Of a stretch of DNA of 64,000 nt, positions 55,845 to 64,000 are shown piece after piece; the stretch's first letter is position 1, and every line of letters begins with the position of its first letter. The DNA is from Halichondria panicea. Lineage: Eukaryota; Porifera; Demospongiae; Suberitida; Halichondriidae. The DNA lies in NCBI RefSeq assembly GCF_963675165.1, contig NC_087390.1:4783301-4847300 (forward strand). The letters are read 5' to 3'. The translations under genes were made by a program, and so were the position numbers. The notes beneath the pieces are model-generated. The model was not told the origin of the DNA. It worked only from the letters and a program-made list of their open reading frames with translations, and did not search any database.

Positions 55845-56830
55845 ATGTGGTCAATATACCATCATGGCTGATCATGATAAATTACACAGGGTGTACATGA
55901 AATAGACATGAAATGTACTTATATGAGTAAAATAAAATTAGTCCCGATTTGAGATTACACCTTAATTTTTGTATGTTACGATTATGCATGTGTACTATAA
56001 ATAGATATGTTCTCTTCATGAGTTGTGGGGAATGGTGGCAAGGAAGGACAGGTTGGAAACACAATAGACTTTTCACGATAATACATAATTAAATTGAACG
56101 TCATGACTGCAAAACACACTTTCTGAGGAAGCTGCACCGGGTACACTGTGAGTTTTTGTAGCGGTGCATGCAGTACATTGACAGGATGTAATGATTAAAT
56201 TCCACTGCGACACGAAAACATGGCTATAGTCACTAGATATATACGTAACTTCAAACCCCCTTAATAAAGATAAGGTTTGTAACTGAACCACTAAATAGAT
56301 TGAAATTTTTGCTAACAATTAGCATCAAAATCACTCATTGCCTCGTAATACCTTCTATTTCGGTGTGTCTCTTGCGAATATACACAAGGTTTTAAATGTA
56401 ACGGTAATGGCTTTATCATAATTGGAACTTTGCTGACCCAACATGTATATAGACTACAACTAACTATAAATTACAGCTATTAGCTCAAAACTTCTGCTAG
56501 ACTAGGGCTAATGAGTCCGACAGAGGATCACACTGTACAGACAATATTGATCGCATATATCAAAATGCATGCATATCTCTGGCTCAAGTTCTGTGAAAAG
56601 TCCGTACAATGAAAACCCTAAACTTGAGTGCCAAAAAAAATTGCTACATGAACGTGTACTGATATTTATCGTTATAATTTTTATGTTGCTATAATTGTTA
56701 CTGTATATTTTTATCCTTTGATTATGAAAAATTGCCTCTTCCAGATCCACTCATCATCTAGTGTACTACATTTAATTTCAAAGCTGCTATTATTATAATT
56801 AATCTCATTCAATTTAAAAATCTGATGATA
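55845..56830 (+). pseudogene. Cassette relic upstream of membrane-protein gene 3
   Basis: Near copy of 52310-53270, with the same MIEAP-like exon 4 fragments at about 55995-56145 and 56500-56640. Differences are a few short indels. Confidence 0.75.
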
Positions 56831-56982
56831 TGGTGTTCTAGTTACCTTCCCCAAAGTCCATGTGCGCTCAAGCAAGCATAGCAAACATCCTGTCTGTCAG
56901 CCGTCTCTATATAATAGAGTACCAAAAAGATTCCCTTGTGTTGTTTTAGGTTTGAATTTTCATTATCAAAATCATCAGATTC

Positions 56983-56995
56983 CTTTTATATAGGG
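56983..56995 (+). promoter_or_regulatory. TATA-like box of membrane-protein gene 3
   Basis: CCTTTTATATAGGG about 100 bp before the start codon; identical to gene 2. Confidence 0.5.
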
Positions 56996-57086
56996 TGTTA
57001 AAGAGCAAGTTTGGCTGCATGCATGCATATCAGCTAGTGCTAGCTAGTGTGTTGAATATCTACACGAGTATATACATTGACTAGGA

Positions 57087-58985
57087 ATGAGTATAGTAGT
57101 ATTGTGTGTTTTGTTAGTCCAACTAACTATTGGTGTACAGACCATCTCTGATCTCTACACCGTAGCAACAGGTTCTAGCAATTCCTCTACACAGTGTCAA
57201 CAATTGTGCTTTTGTCAAAATGATGTCTTTGATTGCAACTCCACACACCCTACTGTGCTAACAAAGAAAGGAGAGAAGTTCGCACTATGTATTGCAGTTG
57301 TGGACCAGATGGGCAAGTCAGTCAATGCTACGATAATCAGTTCACTCAAACTAGACCCTGGTGAGATTGGATCTCTTAAAGGAGGCCAGCAAAGACGACA
57401 AGTGAAAGACAGATGCACCGAGTTGGAGTACACAATTTACTCTAGTAATGACCATCAAGCTGTGATAGAGATTAATGTTGATAAGAGTTCTTGCTGTGAG
57501 CAAAAAACATTCATGAAAGAAGTGAATGTTGCCTTTCTTCCGTTTACGTGTCCAATAGGACTTGAACCACACTCTGGGGTTATTGATTACACGTGTGTCT
57601 GTGATCAACAAATAAAACAATACGTCAGTAAATGCTCCTTACAAAACGGTACCTGGTCCATTGAAATGAAATCAGATCTATATGATCACTGGATCAAGTA
57701 TGTGTATGCCAATATCACTGGATGGTTTCTTGTAGCTTCAGTGTGTCCTTATGAATACTGTCAGAAACGTCCACTCAACATCAGTCTTGTTGGTTTAATT
57801 GAAACAGACGAGCAGTGTGCCTACAATAGGTCTGGGGTATTGTGTGGTGGGTGTCCTCAAGGACTTAGTCTTGTGTTTGGCAACTCAAAATGTGTGCAAT
57901 GCTCAAACTACTACCTCCTCTTGATTGTACCGTTTGCTCTAGCTGGTATTGTACTAGTGGCATTCATTCTTTTGACTAATATGACTGTTGCAACAGGGAC
58001 TATCCATGGGCTCATCTTTTATGCAAACATTGTTTCAGCAAATCAGACCCTTTTCTTTCCATTTGAAAATCCGAACTTTCTTACTGTGTTCATATCGTGG
58101 TTAAACCTTGACTTGGGAATTGAAACCTGTTTTTACGATGGAATGGACTCGTATGGAAAGCTAATGCTCCAACTTGTGTTTCCAGCATACCTTTTTCTAC
58201 TGATCTTTGTATTTTTGGTTTTGCATGATCGCTCACAAAAATTTGCTCGGATAATTGGTAAAATGAATCCTGAGGCAACACTTTACACGCTTATACTTAT
58301 CTCCTACTCCAAATTGATTCGAATTATAATTGCTGCTTTACATCTCGCATACCTTGCATATCCTCAGAACAAGTTTGTCTGGTTTTACGATGGCAATGTG
58401 TCGTACTTTGCGTTTAGCCACATTCCTCGATTCCTTGCAGCCTTTATTATCACTCTCTTTGCTGCTGTGTACATTGTAATGCTTTCTTGTGGGCAGGTAT
58501 TTAGCCGTTACTCCAAATATAAGCTCTTCAAATGGACCACACACAAGTACTGTATTCACTTTATGAATGCACATCATGCTCCCCTCAATAATGACCATCG
58601 CTACTGGGTGGGACTGCACCTGCTAGTAAAACTTGTTTATTTCCTACTCTCCACACTGTTCTATGCTAATATTGAAGTTGTAGGATTATTTTCTGGAAGT
58701 TTGGCATTTGTCATGTTACTTCTCAATCTGTTGAATAGAGTATACAAACAACGTTCTACTAACTTCCTTGAGGTATTGTTTTTCATCAATTTATTTGTGA
58801 TTTCGATTGTAGTAGCAAATTCAAGGAATTTGATAAGCAAGAACGTTGATTTCATCTTGGCATATCTATCAATGTCTATCGTCTTTGTTTCATTTATCGT
58901 TATGACGGTATTGCACACTTGTGGGAAGAGTTTGAGCAAAACCTATGCAACGATTCGAATGCAATTTGCTAATAGAATTTCATAG
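57087..58985 (+). CDS. Multi-pass membrane protein, gene 3, tail removed by nonsense codon (632 aa)
   Basis: Same architecture through all membrane passes, but the codon after ANRIS is TAG where the other copies have CAG (Gln), a single C-to-T change. The coding text continues past it (EEREHLVEDINNETPDDQLREPAL at 58986-59060) and then breaks down through a deletion before the normal end. The truncated product lacks the acidic cytoplasmic tail. It could still reach the membrane without tail-mediated signalling, or be an early pseudogene. Confidence 0.75.
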   Translation: MSIVVLCVLLVQLTIGVQTISDLYTVATGSSNSSTQCQQLCFCQNDVFDCNSTHPTVLTKKGEKFALCIAVVDQMGKSVNATIISSLKLDPGEIGSLKGGQQRRQVKDRCTELEYTIYSSNDHQAVIEINVDKSSCCEQKTFMKEVNVAFLPFTCPIGLEPHSGVIDYTCVCDQQIKQYVSKCSLQNGTWSIEMKSDLYDHWIKYVYANITGWFLVASVCPYEYCQKRPLNISLVGLIETDEQCAYNRSGVLCGGCPQGLSLVFGNSKCVQCSNYYLLLIVPFALAGIVLVAFILLTNMTVATGTIHGLIFYANIVSANQTLFFPFENPNFLTVFISWLNLDLGIETCFYDGMDSYGKLMLQLVFPAYLFLLIFVFLVLHDRSQKFARIIGKMNPEATLYTLILISYSKLIRIIIAALHLAYLAYPQNKFVWFYDGNVSYFAFSHIPRFLAAFIITLFAAVYIVMLSCGQVFSRYSKYKLFKWTTHKYCIHFMNAHHAPLNNDHRYWVGLHLLVKLVYFLLSTLFYANIEVVGLFSGSLAFVMLLLNLLNRVYKQRSTNFLEVLFFINLFVISIVVANSRNLISKNVDFILAYLSMSIVFVSFIVMTVLHTCGKSLSKTYATIRMQFANRIS

Positions 58986-59384
58986 CAAGAGGAAAGAGAA
59001 CATCTTGTTGAAGACATCAACAATGAGACACCTGATGATCAGCTGAGAGAGCCGGCATTGATTCCAGTAAGACTATAACATACCTGATCCCCCGTCCCCT
59101 ATCAGACAGATGACTACGAATAGTGAACATGAAACATGATATAAAATTATGTTTCTCTGAGTTTAAAGTTATAATAATTATAAAAGCTAGCTGCCTGCTG
59201 AATATTATACAAATTTCTTGGGCCTTTATAGATATGTTATATATGTATGTATTGCTGAATCCATATTCATTTTTATGTGAGGTCAAACACATTCTAGGTG
59301 CCTGTGATATGATTGGTTCTGTTACTGCACTAAATTTATATGTTTCCTATTCTGAGACTTGCCAAGCTATAGCAAAGTCGCGCC

Positions 59385-59735
59385 TTCTATGACTGCCAGC
59401 ACGGGATTTGGAGGGACCATTACCGTAGTAGTGCTAGAAATATAACGTGCGTATAAAATACTGCTATTTGGCCAATTTTAAGGCCACGAATACTATTATT
59501 TTATCAACGCCACAATTTCTATGAGGATTGTACAAAAAGGCCAGTAAGTGTGCGATACGTGATATGATAAGCGCTCGCAAAAATAGCATTAGTTTGTACC
59601 ATGCATGCAGTTCTAGATAATTATAGTACCACGCATGCAGTTCAAGCACTTATATACAGTATCTGATACTGACCACCAAACGTTTTTTCTTCTCGTGTGC
59701 AAGTATGGGCACCCTCCAACCAGCTTCTGTCAACC
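59385..59735 (-). pseudogene. HSPA12-like fragments
   Basis: 59385-59425 (CTATGACTGCCAGCACGGGA) and 59655-59735 (GATACTGACCACCAAACG; GTGCAAGTATGGGCACCCTC) match the same part of the intact gene as the relic at 51211. An insertion of about 230 bp splits them. Confidence 0.7.
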
Positions 59736-59764
59736 TATACACGTTTTAATTCAGGTTTTTAAAT

Positions 59765-59818
59765 AGCCTCGACTCCAGCCCCTTGAATAGTCTTTCTCAG
59801 CGGCTTGGAATCGAGGCT
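59765..59818. mobile_element. 54-bp mini-MITE with AGCCTCG ends and 10-bp target duplication
   Basis: AGCCTCGACTCCAGCC and GGCTTGGAATCGAGGCT enclose almost nothing else. GTTTTTAAAT flanks both sides (59755-59764 and 59820-59829). Same terminal family as 4764 and 27001-27599. Confidence 0.8.
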
Positions 59819-59829
59819 AGTTTTTAAAT

Positions 59830-60330
59830 AGAAAAGCTTCTTGAGTATCATATTCAACAGGCTGCATGGTTGCATGGAACATTGCACAAAGTGTTTATGA
59901 TTGGCTCTGAGGAGAAGAGTGATAATCTCACGATATTTGCCGAGCATATGGATATCTGCTGAATGAATCGGCTGTAACTGCAAAACCCTAGCTTGCACGA
60001 GGAAGTAATTAATTATCAATTATCAACACAGGTGCATTAACTATAGGACATTTACCGGGACAAATATTATTGGGACAGAAGTTGGAAATTTTGACTCTAC
60101 CGTAATACCTTTTCCATGTTGGCACTCTATAATTATAATGGTTAAAGTTCCTGCTATACACATGTATGTGCTTGGATTTGATATGAGATATTGCTAGTCC
60201 CAAATTGTACGGACTACATGCACCTTTGTATAATTAACTGTAATTATACACAAGATCCTACATAATTTTGTACAATCTTGTGTATACAAACGACCGGTTC
60301 TCTTCATGAGTTGTGAGGCTAGGAAAGGTA
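59830..60330 (+). pseudogene. MIEAP-like exon 3 and exon 4 fragments
   Basis: 59880-60025 matches exon 3 (TTGCACAAAGTGTTTATGATT; ATCGGCTGTAACTGCAAAAC; GCACGAGGAAGTAA). 60265-60330 matches the YRPVLFMSC part of exon 4. Broken by stops and an insertion. Confidence 0.8.
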
Positions 60331-60689
60331 TATGTTTAATTGCCACAGTAAATGTGAAGGTTTGTAGATAGATTGAAAGCTATTGATCATGAAGAGACAC
60401 TAAAATTAATAATAATAACGAACTTATGACAATGATTAGCATCAAAACTATACTCATTGTCTTGTAACACCTTCTATTTCGGTGTCTCTTGAATACACAT
60501 GGGATACAAGGTTTCAATAAATCGAAACTTAGAGTAATAAGCTTTATCATAATTGGAACTTCGTTGACACTATCAGTAGTGCCCTATAACCATAAAGGAA
60601 CAGACCCCATTATAATTATCTTTTCTAACCCGGGCACCCAACTATGTATGTTATGCTATTAGATTACAGCTATTAGCTCAAAAATGTCT

Positions 60690-60880
60690 GCTATAGGGCT
60701 AATGAATCCATTAGAGGATCACACTATACAGACGAAATAGATGAAGAAACTGTATACATGTACATGCATGTATATCTATCGATATCCCTGGCTTAAGTTC
60801 TGTGAGAAGTCCGTACATGTCAAGTGGAACTCTGGAAAGTTTGAGTGCCAAGAATACTACGTGAGTGCATGTGTAGATAT
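60690..60880 (+). pseudogene. MIEAP-like exon 4, 3' fragment
   Basis: GGCTAATGAATCCATTAGAG, GACGAAATAGATGAAGAAAC and TTAAGTTCTGTGAGAAGT match 36410-36550 of the intact gene in order, with indels. Confidence 0.75.
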
Positions 60881-61254
60881 AGTGGGACATAATTATGTGC
60901 AAGCATGCATTAAATGCGTTTTAACCAACTTTTCATCTACAGCTATATATATAATTAGTAATTATATAGTGATGTGCTCAGAATTTATACTTATCACACA
61001 AATTTAATACCAGTTATTACCAGTATATAATTATTGTCTAGTGCATACAAACCACCACTGACCATACTAGCAGTGACCATGCAGCTCGGGCATATCCCAC
61101 AGAATGATTCTCAGCACTGTATAATTGTTTTTTCCCAAAATTATATTTTCGATCTATCTGAAGCGCTAGCATAAAATGTCCAAACAGTGAGAGCAATACA
61201 CGCAGCCCGATAAACTCTGATGCCATGCAAAGATATATAATAGTAAGACAACTG

Positions 61255-61310
61255 ATACCAGCAGCTGAGAGAGCCAGTACCTGTAACATATACCAGATCC
61301 TCCATCGCAA
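61255..61310 (+). pseudogene. Short relic of a membrane-protein tail
   Basis: CAGCTGAGAGAGCCAGTACC and AACATATACCAGATCCTCC match the C-terminal tail (DQLREPA ... YNIPDPPSP) of the family. It shows a further lost gene copy just before gene 4. Confidence 0.6.
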
Positions 61311-61655
61311 AAGCAATGAGCAAGATATGCAGCTGGTGAAGTTTGTTGACACTAATTATGCTAAGTGTATATGCATGTGATCGTGAACAGGTGAAGCCAA
61401 TGTTATACATTTCATAACTTCTGTTAATTCACAGTCATGTTAAAATGTTAAAGCTGCTATTCGTGTAGAAATATTGGGCACTTTTAATTCATCAGTTTTT
61501 TGAAGCAGTAAAGTATAATTATGTTAAGCAACGCAAACATCCTGTATGTGAATTGCTCAGTCTATCAACCGTCTCTAAGGGCATTCTCGTCAACTAAATT
61601 AGTCCCTTTTTTGTTGTATAGGTTTTGAATTTACCACAAATTCTTATTGTCAGGA

Positions 61656-61669
61656 TTCCTTTTATAGGG
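61656..61669 (+). promoter_or_regulatory. TATA-like box of membrane-protein gene 4
   Basis: TTCCTTTTATAGGG about 85 bp before the start codon, matching the boxes of genes 2 and 3. Confidence 0.45.
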
Positions 61670-61748
61670 TTTTACAAAGCTTGCATGCATATCAGTGCTA
61701 GCTATACTGAGTTGAATATCTACACAAGTAAAAGAATTGACTTAAGGA

Positions 61749-63827
61749 ATGAGTATAGTAGTACTATTGTGTGTTTTGTTAGTCCAACTAACTACTGGTG
61801 TACAGACCATCTCTGGTCACTACACTGTAGCAACAGGTTTTAGCAATTCCTCACAGTGTCAACAATTGTGCTTTTGTCAAAATGATGTCTTTGATTGCAA
61901 CTACACTCACCCTACTGTGCTAACAAAGAAAGGAGAGACGTTCGCACTGAGTGTTGCAGTTGTGGACAAGGTGGGCAAGTCAGTCAATGCTACGATCATT
62001 AGTTCACTTAAACTAAACCGTGGTGAGATTGGATCGGTTAAAGGAAGCCAGCAAAGACGACGAGTTAAAGACAGATGCACCGAGTTGGAGTACACAATTT
62101 ACTCTAGTAATGACCATCGAGCTGTGATAGAGATTAATGCTGATAAGAGTTTTTGCTGTGACCAAACAACTTTAATGAAAGAAGTGAATGTTACGTTTCT
62201 TCCGTTTACGTGTCCAATCGGACTTGAACCACACTCCAGAGTTATTGATTACACATGTATCTGTGATAAACTAATAAAACAATACGTCAGCAAATGCTCC
62301 TTACAAAACAGTACCTGGTCCATTGAAATGAACTCAGATCTATATGATCACTGGATCAAGTATGTGTATGCCAATATCACTGGATCATGGTTTCTTGTAG
62401 CTTCAGTGTGTCCTTATGAATATTGCCGGAAACATCCACTCAACATCACTCTTGCTGGTTTAATTGAAACAGATGAGCAGTGTGCCTACAATAGGTCTGG
62501 GGTATTGTGTGGTGGGTGTCCTCAAGGACTTAGTCTTGTGTTTGGCAGCGAAAAATGTGTGCAATGCTCGAACTACTACCTCCTCTTGATCGTACCGTTT
62601 GCTTTGGCTGGTATTGTACTCGTGGCATTCATTCTTTTGACTAATATGACTGTTGCAACAGGGACTATCCATGGGCTCATCTTTTATGCAAACATTGTTT
62701 CAACGAATCAGACCCTTTTTTTTCCATTTGAAAATTCGAACTTTCTTACTGTGTTCATATCGTGGTTAAACCTTGACTTGGGAATTGAAACCTGTTTTTA
62801 CGATGGAATGGACTCGTATGGAAAGCTAATGCTCCAACTTGTGTTTCCAGCATACCTTTTTCTACTGATCCTTGTATTTTTGGTTTTGCATGATCGCTCA
62901 CAAAAAGTTGCTCGGATAATTGGTAAAATGAATCCTGAGGCAACACTTTACACGCTCATACTTCTCTCCTATTCCAAATTAGTTCGAATTATAATTGAAG
63001 CTTTACAGCTCGCATACCTTGGATATCCTCAAAACAAGTTTGTCTGGTTTTACGATGGCAATGTGTCGTACTTTGCGTTTAGCCACATTCCACGATTCCT
63101 AGTAGCCTTTATCATCACTCTCTTTGCCGCTGTGTACATTGTAATGCTTTCTTGTGGGCAGGTATTTAGCCGTTACTCCAAATATAAGCTCTTCAAATGG
63201 ACCACACACAAGTACTGCATTCACTTTATGAATGCACATCATGCTCCCCTCAATAATGACCATCGCTACTGGGTGGGACTGCTCCTGCTAGTAAAACTTG
63301 TTTATTTCCTACTCTCCACACTGTTCTATGCTAATGTTGATGTTGTCGGATTATTGTCTGCAAGTTTGGCATTTATCATGCTACTTCTCAAGTTGTTGAA
63401 CAGAGCATATACAAAACGTTCTACTAACTTCCTTGAGACATTGTTTTTCATCAATTTACTTGTGATTTCCATTGTAGTAGCAAATTCAAGGACTTTGATA
63501 AGCAAGAATATTCATTTCATCTTGGCATATCTATCAATGTCTATTGTCTTTGTTTTGTTTATTGTTATGACAGTATTGCACACTTGTGGAAAGCGTTTGA
63601 GCAAAACCTATGCAACAATACGAATGCAATCTGCTATTAGAGTTTCACAGCAAGAAGAAAGGGAACATCTTGTTGAAGACATCAAAAGTGAGACAGCTGA
63701 TGATCAGCTGAGAGAGCCAGCACTAGACATTCTGATTCCAGTTCAACCAGAAGATTACAACATACCCGATCCACCGTCCCCTACGATACAAACCAGACAG
63801 ATGACTACATTTGTCGACATTAGGTAG
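61749..63827 (+). CDS. Cys-rich multi-pass membrane protein, gene 4 (692 aa)
   Basis: Intronless and intact, closest to gene 2 (shared SFCCDQTTLMKEV, AYLGYPQNKF and VDVVGL stretches). Signal peptide, Cys-rich ectodomain, CGGCPQGLSLVFGSEKC, about seven or eight passes and the FVDIR tail are all present. One ectodomain residue is lost near the start (SNSSQCQQ versus SNSSTQCQQ). Scattered differences from gene 2 are mostly in the ectodomain and loop regions, while the long stretch FSRYSKYKLFKWTTHKYC is invariant in all four genes. Confidence 0.78.
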   Translation: MSIVVLLCVLLVQLTTGVQTISGHYTVATGFSNSSQCQQLCFCQNDVFDCNYTHPTVLTKKGETFALSVAVVDKVGKSVNATIISSLKLNRGEIGSVKGSQQRRRVKDRCTELEYTIYSSNDHRAVIEINADKSFCCDQTTLMKEVNVTFLPFTCPIGLEPHSRVIDYTCICDKLIKQYVSKCSLQNSTWSIEMNSDLYDHWIKYVYANITGSWFLVASVCPYEYCRKHPLNITLAGLIETDEQCAYNRSGVLCGGCPQGLSLVFGSEKCVQCSNYYLLLIVPFALAGIVLVAFILLTNMTVATGTIHGLIFYANIVSTNQTLFFPFENSNFLTVFISWLNLDLGIETCFYDGMDSYGKLMLQLVFPAYLFLLILVFLVLHDRSQKVARIIGKMNPEATLYTLILLSYSKLVRIIIEALQLAYLGYPQNKFVWFYDGNVSYFAFSHIPRFLVAFIITLFAAVYIVMLSCGQVFSRYSKYKLFKWTTHKYCIHFMNAHHAPLNNDHRYWVGLLLLVKLVYFLLSTLFYANVDVVGLLSASLAFIMLLLKLLNRAYTKRSTNFLETLFFINLLVISIVVANSRTLISKNIHFILAYLSMSIVFVLFIVMTVLHTCGKRLSKTYATIRMQSAIRVSQQEEREHLVEDIKSETADDQLREPALDILIPVQPEDYNIPDPPSPTIQTRQMTTFVDIR

Positions 63828-64000
63828 TTTAGTGAATGATTTAATGTTTCTCTGAGTTTTACAGCCAGTTAGATCTATAGACTATCAATGTCAGAATATA
63901 AAGTTAGCTGTCTATAGCTGAATTCTATATGGCAGATTCTTTTGTCTTCGTATCTATCATATCATGTAATCCTTCTGTATTCATGTATTGCTATAGATCT
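63828..64000. other. 3' flank of gene 4
   Basis: Partly homologous to the sequence after gene 2 (GTTTAGT, CAGTAGACTTAGCTGTCTAT-like text). No further gene. Confidence 0.5.

Noticed and set aside
1-64000. tRNA, rRNA or other standard RNA genes
   Set aside because: I scanned for tRNA arm patterns and rRNA-like GC-rich conserved blocks by eye and saw none; a tRNA search program would be decisive.

Overview
The window reads as animal nuclear DNA, most likely from a sponge (probably a demosponge). It has split genes with GT-AG introns, many only 55-110 nt long, in AT-rich sequence crowded with short DNA transposons and foldback elements. The host genes are of kinds often expanded in sponges and other early-branching animals: CARD/TIR immune genes, HSPA12-type chaperones and a family of cysteine-rich multi-pass membrane proteins. 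The species call is an inference; no homology search was possible.

Layout. 0-4.4 kb: the end of an Ig-domain exon, a tandemly duplicated and decaying linker exon, then a two-exon CARD-like/TIR gene. 4.8-11.5 kb: a transposon-like block with a DUF6589-type gene (+), a convergent RecQ-type helicase (-), a 640-bp minisatellite and a frameshifted PHD-finger gene (+). 12.1-17.3 kb: one intact, intronless 1728-aa ORF (-) with N-terminal Cys clusters, a PIN/FEN-like nuclease signature and a C-terminal CXC domain. 17.3-22 kb: nested inverted-repeat elements. 22.2-24.8 kb: part of a coiled-coil, perhaps tektin-like, gene. 26.1-29.6 kb: a CARD-like plus coiled-coil gene whose second intron carries a 599-bp MITE built from two inverted fragments of a RecQ-type gene.

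30-39.6 kb: an intact three-gene cassette: HSPA12-like (-), a MIEAP/SPATA18-like gene (+) fired from the same 231-bp gap, and an intronless multi-pass membrane protein (+). 40.1-48.7 kb: a second transposon-like block in which a ParB-like/methyltransferase-like gene (-) and a DUF7869-type gene (+) diverge from a shared promoter; both carry indels. 48.7-64 kb: degraded repeats of the three-gene cassette, in which the HSPA12 and MIEAP parts are always relics while the membrane-protein gene survives as three more copies, one with a nonsense mutation, plus at least two relic copies.

The most interesting material is (1) a link between DUF6589, a RecQ-type helicase and a family of terminal repeats starting AGCCTCG with 10-11 bp target duplications, (2) the ParB-like/methyltransferase-like gene paired head to head with a DUF7869 transposase-like gene, and (3) the intact nuclease-like/CXC giant ORF. 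The host genes splice cleanly without indels, so the frameshifts in the transposon-like genes look like real decay, not general assembly error.
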